A stretch of DNA of 64,000 bases from Sinimarinibacterium arenosum (GCF_005047655.1 NZ_SUKF01000006.1:62001-126000), one strand, 5' to 3'; positions 8,545-17,766 are shown, counted from the stretch's first letter. The notes: generated by a model from the letters alone, not told the origin. A program made the numbers and translations.

Positions 8545-11340
8545 TCAGGCGCCCAGCAGCTTGCGGCGCAGCGTGTCGATCACTGCGCGCTCTTCGGCAA
8601 ACGCATCCACCGGGGTCAGGCCCGAGGTCGACTGCAGCGAACGCGCATGCGCCCACACCCGATAGCGCCGATAGCAGTGGATCAATTGCTTGGCGTCGTC
8701 GGGCTCGATACTGCCAGCCTCTGCCAGCGCATCGAGCTGCCGCCAGTTGTCGCTCCACTGCGCGATCTGCGGGCTGCGATGCGCATCGCGCAGCACCAGA
8801 AACTGGGTGATGAACTCGATATCGATCAGACCGCCAACGCCCTGCTTGATGTCCCAGCCTTCAGCGGAGGTCTTGTCCAGATTCAGGCGCATCTTCGCGC
8901 GCATGTCGACAATCTGCTGGCGCAGCGTTTCCGGATCGCGTTCGCGTGTGATGACTTCGTGGCGCAACTTCGCGAAGCGCTCGCCGATCGTTTTGCTGCC
9001 GCAGATGAAACGGGACCGGGTCAATGCCTGATGCTCCCAGGTCCAGGCCTCATTGCGCTGGTAGTCGGCAAAGCTGCTCTCGCTGCTGACCAGCAGGCCC
9101 GAGCGGCCATTGGGCCGCAGCTCCATATCGACTTCGTAGGCACGCCCGGCCGGAGTCTGCGTGCTGAGCCAGTTGATCAGGCGCTGCGCCAGCCGTGTCA
9201 TGTAGGTGCCGTTGTCAATGCTGCGCGCGCCGCCGACGCTGTCTGCGCCGAGCTGGTCGCAATCGTGCAGGAACACCAGATCAAGATCCGAGCCGTAGCC
9301 CAGTTCGATCCCGCCGAACTTGCCGTACGCGATGACACTCAGGCCAGCGACGGTACCATCGCTGCGCAACGGCTCGCCGTACTGCTGACGCATTTCAGCC
9401 CAGGCGAAATGCAGTGCACGCTCGACGATCGCCTCCGCCAGCCAAGTCAGGCGATCGCTGACCTGGACCAGCGGCAAGGCTTCAACCAGATCTGCCGCAG
9501 CGATGCGCAAGGTCATTTCCTTCTGGAATTGCCGCAGCAGCTCCATCGCGCGCTCGGTGTCTTCCGGAACATCCAGATCATCGCAACGGCGCGCCAGATC
9601 GCTGACGATTTCCTCCCGCGCGGGCGGTTCGTACAGACTGCGCGGATCCAGCAAGGTGTCGAGCACGATCGGCGAGCGCGCAATGAACTCGCTGAGCCAC
9701 GGACTCGCCGCACACAACCGGACCAGCTGTTTCCGTGCGCCGGAACTCTCACGCAGCAGCGTCAGATAGGTCGAGCGCCCGGCCACGGCTTCCACAACCT
9801 GCAGCACGCGCCCCAGGGCCTGCTCGGGATGGCGCAGGCTCAGCGCCTCGCTGAGCAGGCGAGCCAGTAGCGTGCGCAGCTTGGCCACCGCTTCCTCGCG
9901 CATGGCGCGGACCAGCCGCACGTGCCGCAACGCTTCGATGTGCCGCGCAACCTGCTCCGGATCTGCGACAAAGCCCGAGGCCCGCAACATCTCCGCGGCC
10001 TGCGGCTCCGGCAGCGCCTGATTCCACAGCGCATCGATCAGCCCCTGATGCGGGTCCGGCGGCTGCGCCGCAGCGTCGGCGAACACATGATCGAACTGCT
10101 CGCGCACAAACTGCTGCGTCTCCTTCCACTGCTGGATCAGCGTTGACCAATCAGGGAGGTCCAGCGCCGCAACCAGGGCTGCCTGCGCGTCGGCATCGGT
10201 GGGGATCGCGTGGGTCTGGCGATCGTCATACATCTGGATCGCGTTCTCCAGTCGTCGCAGGAACACGTAGGCCTGATCCAGACGCTCGGCTACTTCCGCC
10301 GCCAGATGTCCGCTCTGCCCCAGATAGCGCAGGGTCGGACGCAGTCGATTGTCGCGAAGTTCGCTTTCCGCACCGCCACGCACCAGCTGGAATGACTGCA
10401 CGATGAACTCGATTTCGCGAATGCCGCCAGACCCCAGTTTGACGTTGTCATGCAGGCCCTTGCGCTGGACATCGTCTTCAATCATGCGCTTCAGGTCGCG
10501 CAGGTTGCTGATCGCGTTGTAGTCCAGATAGCGCCGGTAGACGAAAGGACGCAACAGGCTCAGCAGCTGCTCTCCCGCCTCAAGATCGCCAGCGATCGGC
10601 CGTGCCTTGATCAAGGCGTAGCGCTCCCACTCGCGACCATGCTCCTGGTAGTAATCCTCCAGCGCAGGGAATGACGCCGACAGGGCACCAACCGAACCGA
10701 ACGGCCGCAGCATCGTATCCACCCGGAACACGAAACCGTCGACGGTCTGGGCCACCAGCAACCGCGTGGTTTCCTGCGCCAGCTTGGCGAAGTACTCGTC
10801 ACAACTGATCGGGCGCTCACCATCCGTCTGGCCACCGTCGGTATGACAGAAAATCAGATCGATGTCGGAGGAAAAATTCAGCTCGCGACCGCCGAGTTTG
10901 CCCATGCCCAGCACCACGGGCGTGACCACCGTGCCTTCGGCATCGCGTGGGATGCCGTAACGCTGCTGCAATCGTCCCGCAACGGCACGCAGTGCGGAGT
11001 CGACACAAGCGTCAGCCAGGTTCGACAGATCAACCAGGGTCTCGTCAAGCGGCGCCAGCCCGGCGATATCCCGGAACGCGATGCGCGCCATGTAGCGGCG
11101 ACGCAGCTGGCGCAACGCACACTGCTGCGCCTCGTTGCTGTCATCAGCACTCAGCGCGGCATCGACGGCGTGGACGATCTCGGCGGCAGCGACGCTACGC
11201 AGAAAATCGGCACAGTCGTCGCCCTGTTGCAGCATTCCGCCCAGTGCCGTCCGCAGGAAGCGACTGGCGCGCAGCGGGCGCTCCAGCGGCTGCGCGAGCT
11301 CAGGGCAGCATTGCTTCACGCGCTCAAGAATCTCGTCCAT
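8545..11340 (-). CDS. glnE: Bifunctional glutamine synthetase adenylyltransferase/deadenylase
   Basis: About 931 residues from the ATG at 11340 (MDEILERV), close to the usual GlnE length of about 945. Longer in-frame extensions read as low-complexity Arg/Cys/Gly and overlap the upstream gene, so were discarded. Two nucleotidyltransferase domains are clear: GMGKLGGRELNFSSDIDL (deadenylase half) and AYGKFGGIELGYGSDLDL (adenylylating half), each with the GS-x-D-x-D metal site. GlnE adenylylates or deadenylates glutamine synthetase in response to PII and glutamine. It lies 14 bases after the hot-dog-like gene and has no good ribosome site, so it may be translated by coupling. Confidence 0.95.
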   Translation of the reverse strand: MDEILERVKQCCPELAQPLERPLRASRFLRTALGGMLQQGDDCADFLRSVAAAEIVHAVDAALSADDSNEAQQCALRQLRRRYMARIAFRDIAGLAPLDETLVDLSNLADACVDSALRAVAGRLQQRYGIPRDAEGTVVTPVVLGMGKLGGRELNFSSDIDLIFCHTDGGQTDGERPISCDEYFAKLAQETTRLLVAQTVDGFVFRVDTMLRPFGSVGALSASFPALEDYYQEHGREWERYALIKARPIAGDLEAGEQLLSLLRPFVYRRYLDYNAISNLRDLKRMIEDDVQRKGLHDNVKLGSGGIREIEFIVQSFQLVRGGAESELRDNRLRPTLRYLGQSGHLAAEVAERLDQAYVFLRRLENAIQMYDDRQTHAIPTDADAQAALVAALDLPDWSTLIQQWKETQQFVREQFDHVFADAAAQPPDPHQGLIDALWNQALPEPQAAEMLRASGFVADPEQVARHIEALRHVRLVRAMREEAVAKLRTLLARLLSEALSLRHPEQALGRVLQVVEAVAGRSTYLTLLRESSGARKQLVRLCAASPWLSEFIARSPIVLDTLLDPRSLYEPPAREEIVSDLARRCDDLDVPEDTERAMELLRQFQKEMTLRIAAADLVEALPLVQVSDRLTWLAEAIVERALHFAWAEMRQQYGEPLRSDGTVAGLSVIAYGKFGGIELGYGSDLDLVFLHDCDQLGADSVGGARSIDNGTYMTRLAQRLINWLSTQTPAGRAYEVDMELRPNGRSGLLVSSESSFADYQRNEAWTWEHQALTRSRFICGSKTIGERFAKLRHEVITRERDPETLRQQIVDMRAKMRLNLDKTSAEGWDIKQGVGGLIDIEFITQFLVLRDAHRSPQIAQWSDNWRQLDALAEAGSIEPDDAKQLIHCYRRYRVWAHARSLQSTSGLTPVDAFAEERAVIDTLRRKLLGA

Positions 11341-11354
11341 GTTCAATTCGTCAT

Positions 11355-12053
11355 TCAGCTGTTGGATCGCTGCAGGCTGATCCAGGTCTGCAGACTGTGT
11401 CCCAGACAATGACCGTCCTCGGTAAACAGCGCGGTCTGCGCAAACACCTTGCGGCCTTCGCGCCCCATCGACCGACCGACAACAATCAGCGCCTGACCCG
11501 CCTGCGGCCGACGATCGAATACGGCCGTCATCCGTCCCAGCAGCATGGACTCCTGGGTCGCGCCGGCGCAGGCCCAATAACCTGCACAGTCGATCGCCGC
11601 CCACAGCACTGGCAGGTTCGCCGCATCCTCCGCGCTCGGGCACCACGGTGCTGCAACAACACCGTCTGCAACGGTGCCGGTGAAGAGACACAGGCCGTCA
11701 CCGGGTGCACGGTGTGGCCCACAGGTGAAGCAACTCGGATACAGATGCTGCTCGCGACCACCATAGTGCGACACCGCCGCACGGGCCGCGGACAGGCTCG
11801 GCACCTCGATGGAAGGTGGCGGCAACGTGGCCGCACGGGCTTCGGCAATCAGTTGCTCGCCGTCCCACAGGCTCGTCACACCCGACTCACTGCGCAGCTG
11901 CAGCTCGCAATCCAGCGGCGGTGGTGCCTTCAAGGTGACTTCGACCGCACCGTGCTCACCGCTGGCTTCCGCCAGCAAGCCGCAGGTGTAGCCGCCATTA
12001 CCGGACTGCGGCGGACCGCAGTAACGCGATGCAATCTGCACGGGCGCGCTCAC
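11355..12053 (-). CDS. Uncharacterised hot-dog-like protein with CxxC motif
   Basis: About 232 residues from a GTG at 12053 that overlaps the amidase stop (GTGA), preferred over an ATG at 12077 inside the amidase. The sequence reads like two hot-dog-type halves: an N-terminal segment with SRYCGPPQSGNGGY and a C-terminal half ending TALFTEDGHCLGHSLQTWISL, separated by a CFTCG motif near the middle. The CxxC could bind metal or form a disulfide. No catalytic residue can be named. It is coupled to the amidase and precedes glnE by 14 bases. A thioesterase-superfamily fold is an inference from pattern only. Confidence 0.6.
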   Translation of the reverse strand: MSAPVQIASRYCGPPQSGNGGYTCGLLAEASGEHGAVEVTLKAPPPLDCELQLRSESGVTSLWDGEQLIAEARAATLPPPSIEVPSLSAARAAVSHYGGREQHLYPSCFTCGPHRAPGDGLCLFTGTVADGVVAAPWCPSAEDAANLPVLWAAIDCAGYWACAGATQESMLLGRMTAVFDRRPQAGQALIVVGRSMGREGRKVFAQTALFTEDGHCLGHSLQTWISLQRSNS

Positions 12054-13531
12054 AGCGGTGCCCGGCGCTGGGCCCACGGCTGTGCCTGCTCAAGTTGTGA
12101 CGCCACCCGCAGCAACCGGTCCTCGGCACCGAACGGCGCAATGAACTGCACCCCGACCGGCAGCTGCTCGGTCGTCCAGTGCAACGGCACCGACATCGCC
12201 GGCGTACCGGTCAGATTCGCCAGCTGCGTGAATGGCACCTTGGCCAGGCTTTCCAGTGCCAGCTGCTCGACGATGCCGCTGGCGTGAACCACCCGTCCTG
12301 CGCGCAGTGCCAGCAGCAGCTTGGTCGCCGCCTGCTGCCAGGCGGGAGGATCCAGCTCGCCAATACGCACCGGAGGGGCTGCCAGCGTCGGCGTCATGTA
12401 CAGGTCATAGCGCTGATGGAACTGCCCAAGCGCACGCGCGTAGTCATTCCAGCGACGCCGGGCCAGCACGTAGTCACCGGCCGGCAGGCTGCGTCCAAGC
12501 AGTCCGAGCATGCGGGTCTCGATTTCAAAGTCCGCCTCCCGCGCGCCGGCAACGGCGGACCAGTGCGCGATATCCGCAGCCACCTGGCCCATGTACATGG
12601 TCAGGTAGTCGCGCGCCAAAGCACGCCCGTCGATCCGCGGCGCCGACTCCTCGACGTGATGCCCCAGACCTTCCAGCACCCGTGCCGTGTTCATCACAGC
12701 CTGCGCACATTGCGGATCCACCGGCGTGCCGATAGGCGATTGCAGGCAGAACGCGATGCGCAGCTTTCCGGGATCGCGCTGGACCTCGTCCAGATACGGC
12801 CGTTCCGGCGGACGGATCTCGAACGGCGCGCCCACATCAGCGCCCTGAATCGCGTCTAGCATCGCGGCGCTGTCGCGCACGCTGCGCGAGACCACCAGAT
12901 CGGACGACGCGCCTTCCCAGGCTTCGCCGATCCGCGGCCCCAGCGGCACGCGCCCGCGTGAGGGCCGCAATCCGAACAAGCCGCAACATGCAGCGGGGAT
13001 CCGAATCGAACCGCCACCATCATTGGCCCCGGCCATCGGCACGATGCCGGCCGCAACCGCTGCGGCCGCACCACCGCTGGAGCCGCCAGGCGTGTGTTGC
13101 AGATTCCACGGATTGCGCGTCGCGCCCCAACGTTGCGGTTCGGTCACGCCCTTCAGCGCCAGTTCCGGAGAATTGGTCTTGCCAAAGATCACCACGCCGC
13201 TGCGCAGAAAACGCTCGGTGATCTCGGCATGCGATTCCGGAATGTAGTTATGGATCGCGCCGCTGCCGGATGTGGTCATCACGCCGGCGTAGTCCTGAAT
13301 CACGTCCTTGACCAGGAACGGCACCCCGGCAAACGGTCCCTGCAACGGGGCTTGCGCCCGCGCCTGCGCCAGCTCATGCATCGGCACCACGATCGCGTTG
13401 ATCGTGGGATTCACCGCTTCAGCCCGTTTTAGCGCGGCACTGAGCAGTTCCGGCGCCGAAACCTCTCCGCGGCGCACCAGATCGGCCAGACCAAGGGCGT
13501 CGTACTGCTGATACTCGTCGACAGAAATCAT
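12050..13531 (-). CDS. Amidase (amidase-signature family)
   Basis: A 493-residue enzyme of the GatA/AtzE/fatty-acid amide hydrolase superfamily. The Ser-cisSer-Lys triad is visible: K75 in VPFLVKDV, the cis-Ser in TPGGSSGGAAA (S151/S152) and the nucleophile S175 in DGGGSIRIPA. AAGGAC precedes the start. It probably hydrolyses a carboxamide in the cytoplasm; no gatB or gatC is nearby, so it is unlikely to be the tRNA amidotransferase subunit. Its stop overlaps the GTG of the hot-dog-like gene, and the three genes through glnE run in one direction. Substrate unknown. Confidence 0.9.
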   Translation of the reverse strand: MISVDEYQQYDALGLADLVRRGEVSAPELLSAALKRAEAVNPTINAIVVPMHELAQARAQAPLQGPFAGVPFLVKDVIQDYAGVMTTSGSGAIHNYIPESHAEITERFLRSGVVIFGKTNSPELALKGVTEPQRWGATRNPWNLQHTPGGSSGGAAAAVAAGIVPMAGANDGGGSIRIPAACCGLFGLRPSRGRVPLGPRIGEAWEGASSDLVVSRSVRDSAAMLDAIQGADVGAPFEIRPPERPYLDEVQRDPGKLRIAFCLQSPIGTPVDPQCAQAVMNTARVLEGLGHHVEESAPRIDGRALARDYLTMYMGQVAADIAHWSAVAGAREADFEIETRMLGLLGRSLPAGDYVLARRRWNDYARALGQFHQRYDLYMTPTLAAPPVRIGELDPPAWQQAATKLLLALRAGRVVHASGIVEQLALESLAKVPFTQLANLTGTPAMSVPLHWTTEQLPVGVQFIAPFGAEDRLLRVASQLEQAQPWAQRRAPL

Positions 13532-13668
13532 GCTTGTCCTTCATTCGGGGCGGCGCTATCCGCTCCACATTTTCGAGCGTGCGGCATAGAGTAGCCAGAT
13601 GGTAGCCTGCACTGATTCCGTGCGTGCGACACCCGTTCATTACTCCAGTTCTTTCTACTGTTTCCGAC

Positions 13669-14103
13669 ATGCCGCAAGACATTTTCAGCCCCAGCCTCAC
13701 GACCGCAATCACCCGGAGCTACTGGCGGCATGCCGCCACGGCGCTGCTTTCCCTCTGCGGGCTGCTCACCGCCTGCGGCAGCAGCGGACCGGTTCAGCTG
13801 AGCGAAGACGCCGCAATCGACGTCGATGAGGCGGTACCGCATCTGGCGGAACACATTGATCAGCGCATCAGCGTTTCGGGCATTCCGCGCCAGAGCGAAG
13901 GCCGCTGCAGCGGGGTTCATCCGCTGTCGCGCAATGACTGGATGCTGACCGGCGATGAGACCTGCCTGTGGGTCAGCGGACGCACCGAGGATGTTCGCCT
14001 GCTGGATATCCGACCGGGCCTGAGCAAAAAAACAGTGACCGTGACCGGCACTCTGGTCCGTACCGACCAGGGCATTTTCGTGTTGAAAGTGGATGACCGC
14101 TGA
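13669..14103 (+). CDS. Hypothetical small lipoprotein
   Basis: About 144 residues from the ATG at 13669; an in-frame GTG at 13624 is possible. After a long N-terminal stretch comes a hydrophobic signal segment ending in the lipobox LTAC, followed by GSSG, so the mature protein should be a lipidated periplasmic protein of roughly 110 residues. The mature part shows ISVSGIPR, ETCLWVSG and KKTVTVTGTLVR, a beta-rich pattern. No family recognised. It is divergent from the amidase and its stop lies 20 bases from the convergent DUF486 gene. The start is uncertain because no clear ribosome site precedes either candidate. Confidence 0.6.
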   Translation: MPQDIFSPSLTTAITRSYWRHAATALLSLCGLLTACGSSGPVQLSEDAAIDVDEAVPHLAEHIDQRISVSGIPRQSEGRCSGVHPLSRNDWMLTGDETCLWVSGRTEDVRLLDIRPGLSKKTVTVTGTLVRTDQGIFVLKVDDR

Positions 14104-14122
14104 GACGTCGGATCTCTATCGA

Positions 14123-14470
14123 TTACGAGCGGAACACGAAATAGACCGCGCCGATCAGGCATAGCGCTGCCCACAGATAGTCCCACTTCAGTGGTTGCTT
14201 CATGAACAGCAGCACGAACGGCACGAATACCAGCAGAGTGATCACTTCCTGCAGGATTTTCAGCTGCGGCAGGCTCAGTGCGGTATAGCCGATGCGGTTG
14301 GCCGGCACCTGCAACAGATACTCGAACAGCGCGATGCCCCAGCTGAGCAGGGCCGCCAGCAGCCAGGGCTTGTCGCGCAGATCGCGCAGATGGGCATACC
14401 ACGCCAGCGTCATGAACACGTTCGACAACACCAGCAGACCTGCGGTCTGCCCGAGCACCGACCAATTCAT
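14123..14470 (-). CDS. DUF486 / DMT-like four-helix membrane protein
   Basis: A 115-residue integral membrane protein with four hydrophobic segments, the topology of small DMT-type transporters. The DUF486 pattern is recognisable: LSNVFMTLAWYAHL near the N-terminus, SWGIALFEYLLQVPANRIGY in the middle and LKILQEVITLLVF afterwards. Members are annotated as DMT family proteins; substrate is unknown. The upstream Bax-inhibitor-type gene is separated by a strong hairpin terminator (14484-14509), so this gene probably has its own promoter in the short gap or depends on read-through. Confidence 0.8.
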   Translation of the reverse strand: MNWSVLGQTAGLLVLSNVFMTLAWYAHLRDLRDKPWLLAALLSWGIALFEYLLQVPANRIGYTALSLPQLKILQEVITLLVFVPFVLLFMKQPLKWDYLWAALCLIGAVYFVFRS

Positions 14471-14483
14471 CTGCTTGCTCCCA

Positions 14484-14509
14484 CAAAAACGCCCCGCCGA
14501 AGCGGGGCG
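14484..14509 (-). terminator. Rho-independent terminator after the BI-1 family gene
   Basis: On the minus strand an 8-bp GC stem (CGCCCCGC/GCGGGGCG) closed by a TTCG tetraloop is followed at once by five T residues. It lies just downstream of the BI-1 gene stop at 14563 and immediately before the DUF486 start at 14470. Confidence 0.85.
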
Positions 14510-14562
14510 ATGACACCAATACTATTGCGTGCTGACCGGAGAACCGGCGCACGCCGCCGGGA

Positions 14563-15300
14563 TCAATCTTCGCCAGCGGCGAAGCCCAGCAGATGCAGCA
14601 GGCTGGTAAAGAGGTTGTAGATCGACACGTACAGCGTCACGGTCGCGAGGATGTAGTTGGTCTCGCCGCCGTGAATGATCTCACTGGTCTGATACAGGAT
14701 GAGACCACACATCAGCAGCGCGAACATGGCCGAGATGCCCAGCGCCAGCGGCTGCAGGTAGAGGCCGAACATCGATGCCACCAGCATGCCGATGCTCAGC
14801 ACGAAGGCCAGCATGATGCCGCTGAACAGCATGCCGCGCATGAAGCTGAAGTCCTTGCGCGTACGGATTGCGTAGGCAGAGAGGCCGACAAAGGTCGCGC
14901 CAGTCAGGCCCAGAGCCATCGAGACAATCTGCGGGCCATTAGAAAAACCCTTGATGTACATGTTCAGCACCGGGCCCAAGCCGAAGCCGAGCAACCCGGT
15001 AATGGCGAAGACTACGTAGATGCCATTGGTTGAATTGGCCGTGCGCGGCACCGCAAACCACAGCAATCCCATCGCAACCAGTGAGCAGACCAGGCTGAGC
15101 CCGTACGGCACAGCGATCGCCATCGACAGCGCGGCCATCGCGGCGCTGAACAGCAAGGTCATCGACAGCAGCAGATAGGTGTTGCGCAGCACCGTATGCG
15201 TCGACAGCAGCGATGCGTCGCTGACACCGGCGGCGCGATACAGCGTCTCCCGCCGATCGGTCGGGACAGGAACGGGACGCAGATTCGGATTCAAACTCAT
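14563..15300 (-). CDS. Bax inhibitor-1 / YccA family membrane protein
   Basis: About 245 residues from the ATG at 15300 (MSLNPNLRP), with GGAG upstream at good spacing; a longer start at 15327 is less likely. After a 45-residue cytoplasmic N-terminus rich in Pro and Arg there are seven hydrophobic segments, the BI-1/LFG (YccA, YbhL) topology. The hallmark LILYQTSEIIHGG, containing the acidic residue implicated in pH-gated leak in this family, is present in the sixth segment. In E. coli YccA modulates FtsH; a quality-control or ion-leak role is family knowledge, not proven here. A clear terminator follows. Confidence 0.9.
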   Translation of the reverse strand: MSLNPNLRPVPVPTDRRETLYRAAGVSDASLLSTHTVLRNTYLLLSMTLLFSAAMAALSMAIAVPYGLSLVCSLVAMGLLWFAVPRTANSTNGIYVVFAITGLLGFGLGPVLNMYIKGFSNGPQIVSMALGLTGATFVGLSAYAIRTRKDFSFMRGMLFSGIMLAFVLSIGMLVASMFGLYLQPLALGISAMFALLMCGLILYQTSEIIHGGETNYILATVTLYVSIYNLFTSLLHLLGFAAGED

Positions 15301-15422
15301 CGACAACTCCAGATGTTTGACGATCAATGAAGACGCATTGTGCCGGGTTGGACCGGCGTCTGCAGCGAGAGTTCGCTCCAGGGATCAGCCCGCAACCCTG
15401 CGGCATTCGAATAAGTGGGGGT

Positions 15423-15908
15423 ATGATTCAGTTAATTCAAGAGCTTGGAGCGCTTTTCGGCGTGAACTTCCAGATCGTACACATCACGAACGAGGAGGGT
15501 CAGATCATCGCCCCACACCACCTTGAGGCCGCATTGGGGGTACACCGCCAGCTACGGCCACAGCTGCCCGACGCCTATGCCGCCCTCATGGCGCAGGTTT
15601 TTGCCAGTGGCGGGCGGATGGTCGCAGCACTGGATCGCGAGCGCGTCGTTGGCGTTGCGGTCTACCGTATTCATGTGAACACTCATCTAGGCCGGCACCT
15701 GTATGTGGATGATCTGGTAACCGATCAGCAGCTTCGCTCACGCGGCATCGGACATGCCTTGATGGGGTGGCTGCGCAACACCGCGCAGGCACAGGGCTGC
15801 ACGACGCTGGCCCTGGATTCCGGCGTTCAGCGCGCCGACGCCCATCGCTTCTATTTCCGCGAAGGGATGACGATCACCTCGTTCAACTTCAAGCAAGCGC
15901 TGCTTTGA
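15423..15908 (+). CDS. GNAT family N-acetyltransferase
   Basis: About 161 residues from the ATG at 15423, chosen because a G-rich AGTGGGGGT ribosome site precedes it and the GNAT fold begins soon after. The acetyl-CoA-binding motif A is visible as LYVDDLVTDQQLRSRGIGHALM (Q/R-x-x-G-x-G/A), followed by LALDSGVQRADAHRFYFREGM, typical of motif B. The acceptor is unknown. The stop lies 4 bases before the kynureninase-like gene, so the two are probably co-transcribed and may act on the same amine or amino-acid substrate. It diverges from the BI-1 gene. Confidence 0.85.
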   Translation: MIQLIQELGALFGVNFQIVHITNEEGQIIAPHHLEAALGVHRQLRPQLPDAYAALMAQVFASGGRMVAALDRERVVGVAVYRIHVNTHLGRHLYVDDLVTDQQLRSRGIGHALMGWLRNTAQAQGCTTLALDSGVQRADAHRFYFREGMTITSFNFKQALL

Positions 15909-15912
15909 ACGC

Positions 15913-17070
15913 ATGAGCATTAAGGCTCATTTCTCGCGCTTTCTCGATGCGCAGCCACAGCGCCTGCATCTGGCTGCGCACAGCCATCACCCCTGGCCGG
16001 ACGTCAGCTACAGCGCTCAGCAACAGGCCTGGCTGGATGCTGCCAGCGAAATGGATCACAAATGGGAGCATGTCTTTGGCGAACACATCCCATCGGCTCA
16101 GCAGCATCTGGCGCGACTGCTGAATCTGCCGGACCCACGCTCGCTGGCATTCGGCACCAACACGCATGAGCTGTTGATGCGCCTGATCTCGACCATCGAA
16201 GCGAGACCATTCCGGGTGCTGACCACCGACAGCGAGTTTCTCAGTTTCTCACGCCAGATCGAACGCCTCGAGCAAGCCGGGCACTGCGAAGTCGAGCGGG
16301 TCGCGGTCGAACCGTTCCACAGCTTCACCCAGCGCTTTGCAGAGCGCATCCGTGTCGGCGGACACCATCTGATCTTCTTCAGCCAGGTCTTTTACAACTC
16401 GGGCTACTGGATCGAGCAACCCGAACGTCTGGTCGAGATGGTTCCCAGTCGCCGGAGTCTGGTCGTCATTGACGGCTACCACGCATTCATGGCGTTGCCG
16501 GTCGATCTCGGACGCATCGCCGGCCGCGCGTTCTATCTCGGCGGTGGCTACAAATATGCAATGTCTGGCGAAGGCATCGCCTTCATGCACTGCCCGCCCG
16601 GTTATGCCGAATGTCCCGTCGATACCGGCTGGTTAGCAAGTTTCGGCGCTCTGGCCAGCAGCAACAGCAGCGCGATCCAGTATGCTCCTGAAGGAGGCCG
16701 CTTCTGGGGCGCAACCTTCGACCCCACCGGCCTGTACCGCTTCAATGCGGTGATGGACTGGGCGCGTCGGGAACAGATCACGCCGACGGCGATCCGCGCA
16801 CATGTACTGGATTTGCAGCGCGAGTTGATTGCCGGGCTCGACACGCTGGCCCACCCGGTGCTCAATCGCACCACGCTGCAACCGCCGCTGTCCCTGCCCC
16901 GGGGTAACTTCCTCAGCTTCCGCCACCCCGATGCCGCAGCCTTTTGCGCTCAGCTGGAAGCTGCCAACGTCATCTGCGACGTGCGTGATCAGTGTCTGCG
17001 CATCGGGCTCGGCATCTATCACGATTATCGTGACCTGCGCGAACTGATGCGACGACTGGAAGCACTCTGA
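15913..17070 (+). CDS. Class V aminotransferase / kynureninase-like PLP enzyme
   Basis: A 385-residue fold-type I PLP protein. Landmarks: HLAAHSHHPWPD at the N-terminus, FGTNTHELLMR (phosphate-binding region), the PLP-interacting Asp in VVIDGYHAFM, and the probable Schiff-base Lys in YLGGGYKYAMSGEG. This pattern fits the kynureninase-like branch of class V aminotransferases, but no kynA or other kynurenine-pathway gene is nearby, so true kynureninase activity is doubtful. It begins 4 bases after the GNAT gene. The 3' end faces the EipA-like gene with a 36-base gap. Confidence 0.75.
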   Translation: MSIKAHFSRFLDAQPQRLHLAAHSHHPWPDVSYSAQQQAWLDAASEMDHKWEHVFGEHIPSAQQHLARLLNLPDPRSLAFGTNTHELLMRLISTIEARPFRVLTTDSEFLSFSRQIERLEQAGHCEVERVAVEPFHSFTQRFAERIRVGGHHLIFFSQVFYNSGYWIEQPERLVEMVPSRRSLVVIDGYHAFMALPVDLGRIAGRAFYLGGGYKYAMSGEGIAFMHCPPGYAECPVDTGWLASFGALASSNSSAIQYAPEGGRFWGATFDPTGLYRFNAVMDWARREQITPTAIRAHVLDLQRELIAGLDTLAHPVLNRTTLQPPLSLPRGNFLSFRHPDAAAFCAQLEAANVICDVRDQCLRIGLGIYHDYRDLRELMRRLEAL

Positions 17071-17106
17071 GCCTGTGCGTTCAATCCGGCTTTTGCTGAC
17101 TCCGAA

Positions 17107-17766
17107 CTACAGCGGAATGTACGAGCGCTCGCGGGTGTAGTGGATATAGCCGAGGCTGGCCCCGGCGCGCAGCCCCACACCGGTGCGGATCGGTGCCAGT
17201 ACGATGTCACCGCTACGCTGATAGTTGACGCTGAAGCCGGCAATCACATAGAGACTGCCGTCGACTGCAGGAAAGCGCTGAAACAGCTGGTAGGTGTCAT
17301 TCAGGTTGTAAACCAGCGTGAAAACTTTCGACGCACTGCCGCCAAAGTCCCAACCCACCGTGGGCCCCTGCCAATACACCGGGATGCTGCCACCTCCCTT
17401 GTACTGCAGCGTGCCCTCGCCGTAGCGCACGCCAATCACGGCGGCACCGCCACCCTCACGTCCCAGAATGTAGGCAGTCGGCCGACCGTAGTCGGAGAAC
17501 GTGCGCTCGATCGCCTTGGCCAGGGACTCGCTGGTTTCGCCGAAAAATTCCGACGCGACGCGCGACATTTCTTCAGGGCTGTAGGTCTGCTGCTGATCGC
17601 CGGACGGCGTCACTGCCTGGGTCTCGGGCGCGGCAGTGCCCGTCGCTGTGCTGCGGTCGGAGCCCAGGATTGCGCGCGGGGCATCCGGACTCGGCGAGGT
17701 CGTCTGAAATTGCTGTGCGCAGGCGCTCAGCAGTACGCAGGAAAGCAGTGCAACTCGACTCAGCAT
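17107..17766 (-). CDS. DUF1134 / EipA-like lipoprotein
   Basis: About 219 residues from the ATG at 17766 (MLSRVALLS). A short signal sequence ends at the lipobox LSAC, predicting lipidation. After a Ser/Thr/Pro/Gln-rich linker the conserved domain starts near residue 75: YSPEEM, VASEFFGETSE, then YGEGTLQYKGGG, VYWQGPTVGWDFGGSASKVF and a C-terminal GVGLRAGASLGYIHYTR. This is the DUF1134 pattern, whose founder EipA is a periplasmic envelope-integrity protein of alphaproteobacteria. It is last in a minus-strand group with TerB and an outer-membrane protein. An envelope role is inferred from family and context. Confidence 0.75.
   Translation of the reverse strand: MLSRVALLSCVLLSACAQQFQTTSPSPDAPRAILGSDRSTATGTAAPETQAVTPSGDQQQTYSPEEMSRVASEFFGETSESLAKAIERTFSDYGRPTAYILGREGGGAAVIGVRYGEGTLQYKGGGSIPVYWQGPTVGWDFGGSASKVFTLVYNLNDTYQLFQRFPAVDGSLYVIAGFSVNYQRSGDIVLAPIRTGVGLRAGASLGYIHYTRERSYIPL

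Noticed and set aside
11341-11691. An N-terminal extension of glnE
   Set aside because: The extra 117 codons are low-complexity and overlap the coding sequence of the hot-dog-like gene; the normal GlnE length is reached from 11340.
12050-13531. The amidase as GatA of the tRNA-dependent amidotransferase
   Set aside because: No gatB or gatC nearby, and the amidase signature alone does not indicate GatA.
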